A stretch of DNA of 64,000 nucleotides from Diploptera punctata (GCA_030220185.1 JASPKZ010002337.1:529501-593500); one strand, 5' to 3'; positions 43,417 through 53,999 are shown, counted from the stretch's first letter. The notes: a model not told the origin generated them from the sequence alone. Made by a program: numbers and translations.

Positions 43417-43654
43417 TTTCTCAATATTTTTACTTTTCTATTTTTATTTCAATGGACATAAGACTTAATATTTGAAGTTATATAGGAACAAGCTTAGGGA
43501 AATGATGCCTTTATTACCAATATGGATACTGTGTTACTAAATTGTATTTCATACATACTTTATGGTTTACATGATACTATAATTTCCATTACTGAATAAG
43601 AACTACACTTTTACTAGTATTTGTGATTTTAATTGGACAAATTTGCTTCCCAGA

Positions 43655-43985
43655 ATGTTTACTGATTTTTAGCAGAATTATCATTAAAGTACTGGGTATA
43701 TTAATTATATTATTTTTGGTCTGGACATCTTACCTCAATATTAATATTGAGGTAAGATGTCCAGACCAAAAATAATATAATTAAAATAACCTCAAAATAT
43801 AACTTCCTAAAATTAAATACTGGGTATATATTGTCTTATTTTTATTTTGTAAATACATAATTACCACAAACTCCTTTGTTTACTGAGTTTTAATGAAATT
43901 ATCACTTAAGTATATATATATTGTTTTGTTTTTGTTTTGTAGAAAATAATTACCACAAATTTCATTATTAAATACTAGTATTACA
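43655..43985. repeat. Degenerate tandem repeat containing a perfect palindrome
   Basis: The TTTACTGA(T/G)TTTT...ATTATCA(C/T)TTAA(A)GTA and ATAATTACCACAAA blocks recur from ~43655, ~43810 and ~43878. The palindrome 43701-43784 interrupts the first. Confidence 0.5.
43701..43784. repeat. Perfect 84-bp palindrome
   Basis: Each 42-bp half contains TTTTTGGTCTGGACATCTTA and meets at AATATT with no spacer. The CATCTTACCTCA motif is the same as at the outer ends of other foldbacks here. Confidence 0.95.
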
Positions 43986-44014
43986 TTATCTTCAGGAAGT
44001 TATTGTTTTCTTAA

Positions 44015-44320
44015 AGTGTAACATAGTAAAGTGATCCCACAACAGGCCCAGAAGCCCTTGGGGTAGTAGGAGGTAAAGGCTCCCACTTTTTCTAGACAAT
44101 CGGCACTTGATGTCAGCCGGGTTGTCAGCCCTGCGTGTCGGCCGCCTTTACCCCAGAACAAGCGCCTGGTACTCATTTGCGTTAGAAGCTGAGTCGACCC
44201 CAGGGCCATAGTGCCGCCAGAAGGTTTTGGTCAGTTTAAAAATCCTGACCCCACTGGGACTTGAACCCTCGACCCTCCGGCTTGTAGCTCAGTGCCTTAA
44301 CCACTACGCTATGGCGTGCT
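44015..44320 (-). mobile_element. SINE family B, copy 3
   Basis: Minus strand head ACGCCATAGCGTAGTGGTTA, B-box GGTTCAAGTCCC-type (complement of GGGACTTGAACCC), body and GTGGGATCACTTTAC end as in 6958-7235. Flanks TAACATAGT and TAACATACT may be a target duplication. Confidence 0.8.
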
Positions 44321-44380
44321 CCCCATAACATACTTTCACAATACTTTTAAGAAACATTTTGTTCCATTGAGGTTATTGTT

Positions 44381-44809
44381 AAATATTTAAAAAACAAAAT
44401 TCTGTACCTGTTGTTGCAGTCTTTCTCAACAAATTATATTTGTGTAAAGTATATAGCTAGGCCTTTCGGAACCGGTTCCATTTTCAAAGCTGTTCATTGG
44501 GTACTAGTTTTAACGAATATATTGTAGAGTGAGTTAATCTGGTAGGGCATGTTTTCATTCAGCAGGTTATCATTTAAAAGAAATAGAAATTATGAAGCAA
44601 ACAAGAAACAATAACCTGCTGAAAGAGAGCACGCCCTACCAGATCAATCCACTCTACAATATATTTGTTAAACAAAGCCAGTACACAATGAACAGCTTTT
44701 GAAAATGGAACTGGTTCTGGAAGACCTACCCAAACATTTTATACAAATATAAATTGTTGAGGAAGGTTGCCACAACAGGTACAAAATTTTATTGTTTTTT
44801 AAATGTTTT
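44381..44809 (+). mobile_element. PLE foldback, ~190-bp arms around PLE C-terminal codons
   Basis: Arms 44381-44570 and 44611-44809 are reverse complements with scattered mismatches, including GGAACCGGTTCC at the left and GGAACTGGTTCT at the right. The 40-nt loop plus the start of the right arm reads HLKEIEIMKQTRNNNLLKES, TPYQINPLYNIFV, the PLE C-terminal tail also at 1491-1697. Followed directly by another PLE fragment. Confidence 0.7.
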
Positions 44810-45260
44810 CAAATAAGTTGTAAAGATTGCAATAAAGTTCATACAGGAAAAATGAAAATGAAAATGAATTTGGAAACTCGTACAAAAGAACATTTTAGAA
44901 ATATTAAAAATTGTGAAATTGAAAAATCTGCAATTACTGCACATAGTTTATTAGAACATCATAAAATTGGAAGAGAAGCAAAACTTTTAAAACAAGTGGA
45001 TAAACCTTCAGAATTGACCGTTTGGAAAAGATACACATTCAGAAAAATAAACATACATCCATGAATTTTGATATTCCTAACAAAATAAATTTGATTTCAA
45101 ATTTCATAAATTCAACCATAGATGGCAGCGCTGAAGATGGTGACAATAGAAGAATTGATGACTGAAGAATTTCATCAGTTGGAGTTCTGGCTGAGGATGA
45201 ACGTGAGCATGTTTGAAACTGCAGTATCATGAAAAACATGAAATCTATGAGGTGAGTTGT
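44810..45260 (+). mobile_element. PLE GIY-YIG endonuclease fragment
   Basis: Reads FQISCKDCNKVHTGKMKMKM, LETRTKEHFRNIKN, EIEKSAITAHSLLEHHKIGR, EAKLLKQVDKPSELTVWKRY. CxxCxKxYxGxTxxxLxxRxxEH is the zinc-knuckle/GIY-YIG arrangement of Penelope-like elements. The usual IG of the second motif is decayed (HTGK for YIGK). After the stop, 3' sequence TGAAACTGCAGTATCATGAA and ATCTATGAGGTGAG marks the 3' end. Confidence 0.75.
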
Positions 45261-45930
45261 CAAAAAATGTTCTCCGATAAATTTCAGTGATTATACCTCA
45301 TAATTTTTACTTCCCAAGAATAATTTAATATATTTTCACGATGTTAAGAAAATGGAATCTTTGGTTTTGAACATTATACGTATACAATAATGTGCAGCAG
45401 AAGTGTAAATATTACGAAAAATAAAAATATATAAAAGAGTGTTACCTTCAAGCAAGCCATACATCATATTCTTCATCATACTGTCTGCATGATGCACGAG
45501 TGGGACAAAATTAACATGCACATGAAACAATAAGAAACACATCAACAAATTACAGATAAGGTACAAGTGGTAAATTAAATGGGAAAGCATAATGATACAA
45601 GTTAAGCAGTGCATATATAAGCAAGGGAATAGAAGAAGGGTAAGCAAAGATATTTATTTTTTAGCTTTTATGTTATTTATGATACAAGTGCAAATATGTT
45701 AAACTGTGAAGATACAATCAGCAGAGATAAACATAGCAATACACATTCTAACATAGTATTTAAATGCAACTTTTATACCAAATATACACATACAAGTATT
45801 TGAGGTGCTGAGAAGCAAAATGGTACAAGTGCCACATCATATTTTAAAAATATACAAGATCTAACATTTTTGATGTTACAGAAATGTCGAGTTAAAAAAT
45901 GGCCAAAATTCCCAAGTTAAACCTGCATTT
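45261..45930. other. No gene recognised
   Basis: AT-rich. A 39-nt exon-like segment at 45446-45484 (minus) has good splice signals but no supporting context. Confidence 0.35.
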
Positions 45931-46240
45931 CCTACGTCTCCTCATATAAATCTTCTAAGTAGATCACGATTTCGAGACCTTAACGGTCTCATCTTCAGTA
46001 CAATCTCACGGTTTGGGAAAAAATCCACATTCAGAAAAACAAAGGAAAACTTATGAACTTCGAAATTCCCACAAATCCTGACCTGAACCAGAGGTTCATC
46101 GATCCACCAACAGAGGGAAGAAGAAGTTTTCTTCCGATCGATAAAACATCAGTCACTAAGATTGTACTGAAAATGAGACCGTCATGGTCTCGAAATCGCG
46201 ATCTCCTTAGAAGATTTATATGAGGAGAGGTAGCAAACAT
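45931..46240 (+). mobile_element. PLE foldback, 76-bp arms around the GIY-YIG C-terminus
   Basis: Arms 45931-46006 and 46159-46234 mirror each other (TCTCCTCATATAAATCTTCT / AGAAGATTTATATGAGGAGA). Between them the plus strand reads WEKIHIQKNKGKLMNFEIPT, NPDLNQRFIDPPTEGRRSFL, matching the end of the PLE ORF at 63567-63764. The upstream part of the PLE is missing, so the inverted arm joins straight to the C-terminal codons. Confidence 0.75.
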
Positions 46241-46385
46241 TTGATTTTACCATAAATTGAACCTAAACATAGTGATTCATTCCTGTAAAAGTTATATAAA
46301 TCTGCATGAGGAAAATATTCTAGGAATGTGTTGTCAATTCTCTTTCTAATAATATGTTGCCATTTCCTGTTCCTAACTCCTCCAT

Positions 46386-46730
46386 TCCACTGTGCACGGC
46401 CTAGAAGACCCTTGATCTACAATCCAGCTGCTGGCCTCACATCCACATGTGTTAATAACAGAGGTAGATGATCTTGCAGCCAGTGTAGGGGTGACATGTG
46501 GTCAACATGTCAGGTTCTTCATCCATTACAGCTGGTTTTCTAAACCTGGGGCCATTACTTATTGTAGCTACCCAAATTTCTCATGATGGTGCATGGGCAC
46601 CGATCCCATACTGGTCCAAATTCCATGAGAAAATTTCTTCCCCTATGAAGACTCGAAAGACCACTAGTCCCATAGCTCTGCACCAAGGCATCTTGCTTGA
46701 ACCACTCGGCTATGACGCAGGACCTTCCTG
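46386..46730 (-). mobile_element. SINE family C, copy 2
   Basis: Minus strand head CCTGCGTCATAGCCGAGTGG, body GGGTAGCTACAATAAGTA and CACATGTGGATGTGAGGCCA. Diverged from copy 1. Overlapping open frames on both strands are accidental. Confidence 0.75.
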
Positions 46731-46949
46731 TCCCCTGTATTATGTTATTAGACTGGGAGAGGACAGGTGGCAAATCCAGTGCTTTTTAAGTGATCCGACA
46801 CCTACAGTAGCCATTGACCAAATGAATAATCTGGCAACTATGTTACTACTGGGGAATGAACTGTTCCTCCTTTGCCTTCCTCATTACATGTTGTCAATTC
46901 CTATTCCCTGTATTGTGTGAGGTTGGTAATACATAATTTTACATGGATC

Positions 46950-47395
46950 GGAAGTTTGGACAATGACACAACAATATGTCAACAGAATAACTTCAGTTGA
47001 AATAGATTTTTGGAGAAGGGCTGCCAGAAAAACTATTCTAAAATATAATTCATAATTAAAATAAATTAAATAAAAGTATATAATAAGATAAAGTGAGCTT
47101 GAAAAAATTAGAAATACAGAAATTAGAAAATGGATGAATGCAGAAAGAAATACAATGGATGAGATTGAACGCAGAAGGCTAAAATGGTATGGACACATAA
47201 GAAGAATGCAGGATGGAAGACTACCAAAGGCCGTCTATGCATGGAAAATTGAAAGAAGGAACAGAAAAGGAAGACCAAGAACAACCTGGAAGAATAACAT
47301 TCAAAATTCAATGAGAAAATTTGGTGTAACAGATGAAGATGCAGAGGACAGAACTTTAATTGAGGAAAATTTGTGAATGTTTGTTGCAAACTGAT
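46950..47395 (+). mobile_element. LINE C-terminal fragment (family E-type)
   Basis: Reads SVEIDFWRRAARKTI, then after a gap WMNAERNTMDEIERRRLKWY, GHIRRMQDGRLPKAVYAWKI, ERRNRKGRPRTTWKNNI and EDRTLIEENL. I-x-x-RRLKWYGHIxRM and RKGRPRxTW are diagnostic LINE C-terminal blocks. The 80-codon frame (47134-47376) is intact but lacks the RT. Confidence 0.7.
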
Positions 47396-47529
47396 AGTTT
47401 ATAAGTCCGTAGTTTATTTATATTTATTTATTTATTTATTTTTAATCATGTTAATTACTAAGATAGGTTGGAGAAAACCCTCATTGATGAGGAAAATTTT
47501 CAAAATGAATGAAGTAAGGTTGGTAATAG

Positions 47530-48150
47530 AGAGATGACAAACACTATGATTTTAAATGGTCTGAAACCTTCAGCATTCCATGGAAGGTACCTAGTAAGAA
47601 CAAAAATAGTAATAGAAAATAAAGTGTTGGAACAGGTTTCACACTTACAGTATTTGGGCTGCGATATAACTTATGAAAAAGAACAAGATATAATAGGAAA
47701 ATGCAAAAATTTCAACATATTTATGGAACAATGAGACGAACACTGAAACAAAGTAGGGAAGGAGATACAGCTAAGATTTTACTCAACAATGGCACCAACA
47801 GTGGCGATGTATGGAAGATAGGCTTGGGTCCTGAAGGAAAAAGACAAAAGTAAAATTCAAGCAGAAGAAATGAGCTTCCTACAGGTGGTAAAAGGTTGTA
47901 CAAGAGAAGAACATATTAGAAATGAGAATATTAGAGAGGAACTAAAGTACAACCACTTCTTCAACAAATAGAAGAACACAGGAAGAATTGGATAGAGCAT
48001 CTGCAGAGAATGACAGAGGTTACCGAAGATGGTGTTGATGTATAATTCTGGAGGATGAAGATCGGTGGATAGACCAAGAAAATTCTGGGCTCAACAAATG
48101 TGCAATCGGAACAAGCAGAGACCTAATCCTTGAAAGAAAATGATGACCTT
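47530..48150 (+). mobile_element. LINE C-terminal fragment (family F-type)
   Basis: Reads KIVIENKVLEQVSHLQYLGC, DITYEKEQDI, later MAPTVAMYG, VLKEKDKSKIQAEEMSFLQV, VKGCTREEHIRNENIREELK, WIEHLQRM and GRPRKFW. Covers the connection region just after the RT palm. At least three frameshifts or stops. Confidence 0.7.
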
Positions 48151-48356
48151 CAGCAGTCATTGACTCAATGACTAATTTGACAACTATGTAATGATTTTCC
48201 ACATGTGTTTAGTGATTCTCCATTCCACAGAGAAATAGTTTGGCAACACTAGTGCTAACACACTACCCCTTTAGACATTCAGATTTAACTTGAATGAGTA
48301 ATGCTATAATGATCAAACAAGTCTTCTCCACACTATGAGGAACATTGCCTTTCCAG
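48151..48356. other. Unassigned, upstream of exon candidate
   Basis: No repeat recognised. Ends in the pyrimidine-rich TTGCCTTTCCAG. Confidence 0.3.
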
Positions 48357-48522
48357 CACCCACTCCAAGTGCTACAAATTATACTAATCTGCATCAGCAG
48401 AAAGAATTTATTCTGTATCATAGTGATTACATTGTTACACCAGGACAACTATGTCAGGCACAAGGCTTTGTAATTTATACTAATTCTGAGCTAAGTTCCA
48501 GTTGTACTGTAAACAAATTTGT
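48357..48522 (+). CDS. Candidate host exon, product unrecognised
   Basis: 166 nt bounded by acceptor CATTGCCTTTCCAG and donor TTTGT|GTAAGG. Open frame of 54 codons, including NLHQQKEFILYHSDYIVTPG and QGFVIYTNSELSSSC. Enters in phase 1, leaves in phase 2. No copy elsewhere in the window. LINE A10 inserted 20 bp downstream, in what would be the intron. Could be a real exon or a chance frame; no partner exon was identified on this strand. Confidence 0.3.
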
Positions 48523-48542
48523 GTAAGGTATTACTCTCTCTA

Positions 48543-49520
48543 ACAGTTTTCGGACACTTTTGAAATCCAGAATGGGTTGAAGCAAGGAGATGCACGATCT
48601 CCTGTACTATTTAACTTTGTATTAGAGCATGCCATTAAATCTTTAGAGAATGAGGAAGGCTTACAACTCAATGGTGTTAATAAGCTGTTAGTTTATGCTG
48701 ACGATGTAGTATTATTGGCCGATAGCGAGGAGATACTAAAGGACAACACGCACACACTATTGAGTAACACTAAGAAATTAGGACTGGAAGTAAATATCAA
48801 TAAAACTAAATATATGGTCACACGTAGAAATACATTATATAATGGAAATGGCCAGCTAATGACAAATGAGGGGAATTTTGAGGAAGTAGCTGAATTCAAA
48901 TACCTAGGAACAATAATCACAAATAGGAATGAGATGCACAAAGAAATTAAACAAAGGCTCAATTCTGGAAATGTGTGCTATTATGCATTGCAGAGACTCT
49001 TGATGTCCCAACTCCTTTCAAAAAACGTTAAACTGAAAATATATAAAACTATTATTCTACCAGTTATATTATATGGGTGCGAAACATGGACTCTTACTTT
49101 AAGGGAGGAAAGGAGATTACGGGTATTTGAGAATAAAGTACTTAGGAAAATATTTGGACCAAAGAGAGATGAACAGACAGGTGAATGGAGAAGACTACTT
49201 AACAATGAACTACATGGTCTTTATAGGAAGCCAGATATAATAAGAACAGTTAAGTCTCGTAGACTGCGATGGGCAGGACATGTTGCACATATGGGGAATG
49301 AAAGACTTGCATGGGAGCTTCTTGTAGGAAAGCCAGAGGGAAACGCCCATTTGGTAGACCAAGAATGAGGTGGGAGAATAACATTAACTATGATTTGAGG
49401 GAAGTAGATTATACAGGGAATGATTGGAAAGCATTAGCTCAGGATAGGGATGTATGGAGAGCTTATGTCCGCGCGGCCATGAACCTACGGGTTCGATATT
49501 GCCAGTGAGTAAGTAAGTAA
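48543..49520 (+). mobile_element. LINE family A copy A10, best preserved, with perfect 15-bp target duplication
   Basis: Flanked by GTATTACTCTCTCTA at 48528-48542 and 49521-49535. 5'-truncated inside the RT. ORF 48577-49368 starts MKQGDARSPVLFNFVLEHAI (motif B QGxxxSP), then LLVYADDVVLLADS (catalytic motif C), FKYLGTIITN, YGCETWTLTLREERRLRVFE, KIFGPKRDEQTGEWRR and RRLRWAGHVAHMGNE. One missing base near 49340 shifts the frame. The rest continues at 49311-49508 as GKRPFGRPRMRWENNINYDL, WRAYVRAAMNLRVR. Tail is (AGTA)n. No endonuclease domain, so not autonomous. Clade: RTE-like by C-terminal motifs, not certain. Confidence 0.93.
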
Positions 49521-49688
49521 GTATTACTCTCTCTATTGGGGGAACAGTGGTGCTACTTTTACACACCATATAACTGAATTGTGTGTGGAACTGTCATCGA
49601 TAGAAACATTGTTCTTAGACAACAACATATTTTATGGGAAATATGTTATCATAATTAGGAATTTCCTCCATTTCTTATAACTGACTAA

Positions 49689-50450
49689 CTAACTAACTCA
49701 CTGGCACTATCAAACCCATAGGTACATGGCCGCACGGACTCTCCACACATCCCTATACCTCAGTAGATGTTTTCCAATCATCCTCTGTATAATCTACTTC
49801 CCTCAAATCATAATTAATGTTATTCTCCCACCTCATTCTTGGTCTACCAACTGGGTGTTTTCCCTCTGGTTTTCCTACAAGAAGCTTCCATGCATGTCTT
49901 TCACTCCCCATTTATGCCATATGTCATGTCCATCGCAGTCTGCGATATTTAACTGTTATTATATTGGCTTCCTATAAAGACAATGTAGTTCACTATTATG
50001 TAGTCTTCTCCATTCATCTATCTTTGGTCCAAAAATTTTCCTAAGAACTCGTTTCCTAAATACTTGTAATATCCTTTCCTCCATATAATATAACTGGTAC
50101 AATAATAGTTTTATATATTTTCAGTTTAACGTTTTTTTAAAGGAGTTGGGATGTCAAGAGTCCCTGTAATGTATAATAGCACACATTTCCAGAATTGAGC
50201 CTATGTTTAATTTCTTTGTGTATCTCATTCCTATTTGTGATTATTGTTCCTAGGTAATTAAATTCAGCCACTTCCTCAAAATTTCAGTCATTTGTCATTA
50301 GCTGTCCATTACCATTATATAATCTATTTTTATGTGTGACCATATATTTACTTTTATTGATATTTACTTCCAGTCCCAATTTCTTAGTGTTACTCTTTAG
50401 GATCTCCTGGCTATCGCCCAATAGTACTACATCATCAGCATAAACTAACA
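49689..50450 (-). mobile_element. LINE family A copy A11 with perfect 14-bp target duplication
   Basis: Flanked by CCTCCATTTCTTAT at 49675-49688 and 50451-50464. The minus strand begins just before LVYADDVVLLGDS and runs to the (TTAG)n tail. Stops and indels are more frequent than in A10. A10 and A11 face each other with 3' ends ~170 bp apart. Confidence 0.9.
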
Positions 50451-50466
50451 CCTCCATTTCTTATTT

Positions 50467-50790
50467 GTGACAAAATTATATATGGGTGACGAAATGGATA
50501 GAGAACATTTATCAAATTGTGTAGCTCTTCAAAATTATCAAGATATGACATCCCATACAAGTATTGGAAACAAGAAGGAGAATAACTTTGTTGTTAACTC
50601 CAGAGCATTAGCTACATACATACATATATGGGCCTACCTAATTAGATGTTTAGGTTTATTTCACGACGTCGATAGATATCCTTTATTTACAATTTCATTA
50701 CGAGCAGAATTTATGCTCCATTGTGATTTACCTGTAAATTCTGCTGTTATTTTATATCCTCAATTGCTAATGTACAATATTTTTCACTAA
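50467..50790 (+). other. Unassigned 107-codon frame
   Basis: In-frame ATG at 50482. MGDEMDREHLSNCVALQNYQ faintly resembles the E-x-x-x-H-x-x-x-x-C tail motif of some LINE ORFs, but the first cysteine is absent and the remainder (IHIWAYLIRCLGLFHDVDRY) is not recognised. Begins right at the A11 target site, so A11 may have interrupted a longer element. Confidence 0.25.
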
Positions 50791-51784
50791 ACTGTTTGAA
50801 AACATTCAAAATAATTTGTTTCTCTCCGCTTTTCAAAGGTTTTTTTTCTTTTTTTGATGCTTTAAAAATTGTATAAGAGAAGAAACCATTGGAATAATTG
50901 AAATTCTAATGTATTCTGATTTGTGCATGTATAAAATATAAACAATGAATTTCTTTGATGTTTTAACCATAATCTGATTGTATATTTTTCTCTTCAAATA
51001 TAATGAATTGCTTAGTTATTTGATCTATTATTGAATTGTAATTATATATCTTAAGATTCTCCTATGTAACTTATGTAGACATGTGCTAGACAATTTTTAT
51101 TTTTATTTCCTTTATTTCGAGTGTTTGAGAGTCAACTTATATTTTGTTATACACTCAAAGGCAAAACTATTATTCGACTAACAAAAATGCAGTCATACAT
51201 CTGGTTTGTTTACATTACAACTGGAACTTAGCTCGGAAGAGGTATAATTTTAGAGGTGTATTTTCATGATGAATTTTAAAAATGCTTTACAGTTAAAATT
51301 GTTAATGAAACTACCATAAATTGTTTGTTTGATAATCAGGGAATTAAATTAATTTCTCAAAAATGTTTTCTCACTTGCAAGTATTTGCTTCTAAGCCACT
51401 CATTTCTTTCATTCACTCAATTATTTTCTGAAACAACATTTAAACAATAACATGTAACAAAAACAATTATTTCATTTCCAGAATATGTGAACAATACATT
51501 TTTAATAATTCCTAACTTCGATTACTAGTTTGAACACTCAATTTCCTGATTTTAATTGCAATATGAATTGACTATAAAAATCACAGATTATATTTTTAAT
51601 CTCTAAAATTTTCCATTCAATTTCCACTTAATTCACATAAACTATAACCTCAAATATTAATTTAATTCCTACAATAGAATAAATGTTATTTATTTACACA
51701 AAATATTCTCAAAGTAATTGTTGGAATATTGTAAGTGGTTTTAATTTTGATTTAGGAATAATTTGTAGTGTGTGGTAGTTTTGA
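50791..51784. other. No gene; small repeat fragments
   Basis: 50970-51003 repeats the terminal motif of the 54.2-54.5 kb element (TATATTTTTCTCTTCAAATA). ~51200-51245 matches element E near 21050-21090. Otherwise AT-rich, with AATAAA-type motifs on the minus strand near 51690. Confidence 0.4.
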
Positions 51785-51985
51785 TCAGACTTCTGTTTCC
51801 CATAGCAAGCGAAATTTATCTACACATTTCTGTTCATGTTTCTGATAAGATCCAAACAAGCTATTAGAACAATTCTTGACTACTTCAGGATTAGAAGATT
51901 CTTCATCACATCTGGAAAGAAGACATTCAAACAACTGATAACTGCATGGTAGTGCTTTACATGGATCAGAGATGTCTTGGACCAC
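51785..51985 (-). CDS. Cysteine-rich ORF, possible 3'-terminal exon or processed relic
   Basis: 66 codons plus stop on the minus strand: DISDPCKALPCSYQLFECLL, SRCDEESSNPEVVKNCSNSL, QKHEQKCVDKFRLLWETEV. Six cysteines (C-x4-C-x6-C-x4-C-x14-C-x14-C) and codon use unlike the AT-rich flanks suggest real protein. Downstream there is GTAAATAAATAA, a possible poly(A) signal ~90 nt after the stop. The frame has no ATG (starts GTG) and the upstream acceptor AACTAAAAG lacks a pyrimidine tract. Product not recognised. Confidence 0.35.
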   Translation of the reverse strand: MVQDISDPCKALPCSYQLFECLLSRCDEESSNPEVVKNCSNSLFGSYQKHEQKCVDKFRLLWETEV

Positions 51986-52494
51986 TTGTAGTTTCTTTTA
52001 GTTATAGCATTACTTTTTTTTTTATACTGGTACATAGTTCTGTTTTATATGTATGAGTACTATTTTCCATTAAGGTTTTTGAAAAGTATTATAAGGTATT
52101 ATAAAGTTTCAAGAATTTGAACACAATTAATCTTAGAATAAAAATATGAATTGGAAACCTGGCTGAACTTTAGAGAGTGACACACTATGATTTTTCATAC
52201 AACATTCTTATGCAACTATTGTATTCATACTTTTACCACTTGCTATAAAATTTCGTACTATTTTAAACATCTTAAAATGATTCTTAAACATATTTTACAG
52301 TTAATAAATATTTATTTACATGCACAAATTGTGTTATGTATCTATTATTGAAATTCAACAGAATTGCAGTGCACATGTGCAAATGCTTAATGTTATTTCC
52401 GCTAGATGGCAGGACATATCTGTGAAATATCTGAATATGTGAATATCTATGTGAACAACATTTGTAATTAATATCAAACCACATTTTAAGAAAT
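51986..52494. other. No feature recognised
   Basis: AT-rich. Confidence 0.35.
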
Positions 52495-52790
52495 TAACTT
52501 CATTTTGTTAGGTTCCAATGGAACAAGTTAGTGTACACAAGATTAGTTTATAGTTTAATAAATAATATGAATGTAATTAATTTTGTTAGGATAGGAAGGG
52601 GGAAATTCATGTACGTTGATTTCTTATAAACATATTTGGGAATTTATTGCGAAGGTTGGTCATTCAGATTTCATATATAGATACATATACCTTGTCACCT
52701 AATGGAGCTTACATTAAGCATTCGTGCATGTGCACTGAAATTCTGTAGAATTTAGAGAATTCATTGAGTCAGCAAGAGTCAATATTACTA
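52495..52790. repeat. Interspersed repeat family J, copy 2
   Basis: Same orientation and order as 9830-10140 (TTAGTGTACAC, AATTAATTTTGTTAGG, GAAGGTTGGTCAT, GTGCACTGAAATTCTGTAG). Confidence 0.55.
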
Positions 52791-52819
52791 AGGTTTTTTC
52801 CGTTTTTCCAGAAACTTTA

Positions 52820-52905
52820 CACCTCATCTCATAGAATACGATTCTCTCGCCTGGACATGTTTCAGAGATCATCCCCCTCATTCTCAAGAAAATTTTGACT
52901 GTTCA
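52820..52905 (-). mobile_element. PLE 3'-terminal-like fragment
   Basis: The minus strand has GGGGGATGATCTCTGAAACA, then GTCCAGGCGAGAGAATC and TATGAGATGAGGTGTAAAG, the gatgatctctgaaac layout ending in TGAGGTG as in other PLE ends. Confidence 0.4.
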
Positions 52906-53249
52906 AAATGATCTGTTAATTGCAGTTTATCTCTTACCACCTAATGAGGGTTTAATAAACTTAGATATAAAATCTTGCTCGCCAGACATTTCAAAATTCA
53001 CAAAAAATTAGGGAGATAACTTCAATTAGAAAAAAGTAGACGAACAGATCTTTCAAGATCAAAACCACATTCAAATGTGTTTTCAAATTATCATAAAATT
53101 ATCTTTTTAGAATCATTTTTCAGTTTGGCAATAATACAACCTTATTTTCATATTCCAGGTCAAAATTATAAAATTTGTTCTTGAGATCTCGGTTGAAGGG
53201 TATAGGGAAATAACTAGATAAGTTATTTTTTGAAAAGAAAAATTAACAT

Positions 53250-53330
53250 TTGACCCAGGAATCGAACCTGGACCTCCTATTCTCTATGTTGGTGTGCACT
53301 CCTTTGCACCATTCTAGACATAATACAAAT
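53250..53330 (-). mobile_element. tRNA-like SINE head
   Basis: Minus strand GTCTAGAATGGTGCAAAGGA, then GGAGGTCCAGGTTCGATTCC with a strong B-box. A diverged relative is at ~60680-60745. Body not delimited. Confidence 0.55.
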
Positions 53331-53394
53331 GTTAACATTTCTTTCCACTTATACAATTCTCTCAAGTCCAAAGGCAGATAGCTAACCTTCCGTC

Positions 53395-53997
53395 GGGTGC
53401 ATCTGATATGAGAGGTACAGGTTGTCAATTTTGTCCCATTCAACTGCCATCAGACGCCGTTGATGACTGGCACCCGAGTAGCTGTTTCTTTTTACATGCT
53501 CTAAACCACCCTGCTCAGTTTGCTCTCGACCGTTACCATGGTGGGTTGTATATATTTTGTTCAGAGAAGCTCATTGTGCCTGAAGTTATTACATTATTGA
53601 AGATGTGTATTTTAAAAATATTGCAATAAGAAAATTATTTATTTAACTTATTTAGACTAAACAATGTTATATTCTTGAATAATTTTCCTAAAAACATAGG
53701 CTAAATGTTGATAATGTGAACTATTTTCAAGTATATTAAACTGAATCTAACTTATTCTTACTTTTATATCATGTTGTTTAGAGGTTTGTCACAAATTTTC
53801 TTAAAAATTGTTTAATCAGTATTATGTCCAAAAAAGTTTTCTAGCAGCAAATTTTTAATATTTTATCTATTGGACATCTCTAATAATATTTCTTCGAGTT
53901 CCTTTTGTTTAGATTGGCAAACAGTGTGTTAAATAAATTTTTTTAAGCATGTGCTGATCAGACACATTGTGCCAGAAAATTGCGCCCGACGGAAGGT
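53395..53997. mobile_element. MITE with 17-bp TIRs
   Basis: Ends ACCTTCCGTCGGGTGCA and TGCGCCCGACGGAAGGT are inverted with one mismatch. Flanked by TA (53393-53394, 53998-53999). 603 bp, no transposase. TA flank suggests Tc1/mariner or a similar superfamily. Confidence 0.78.
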
Positions 53998-53999
53998 TA

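Noticed and set aside
45446..45484. 39-nt microexon on the minus strand with good splice signals
   Set aside because: In the phase required by the 59268/35809 pair it contains a stop, and no other partner was found.
46498..46920. 140-codon plus ORF
   Set aside because: Antisense reading of a SINE C copy plus flank; no domain.
48693..49205. Minus ORFs of 89 and 74 aa within LINE A10
   Set aside because: Antisense shadows of the RT frame on the plus strand.
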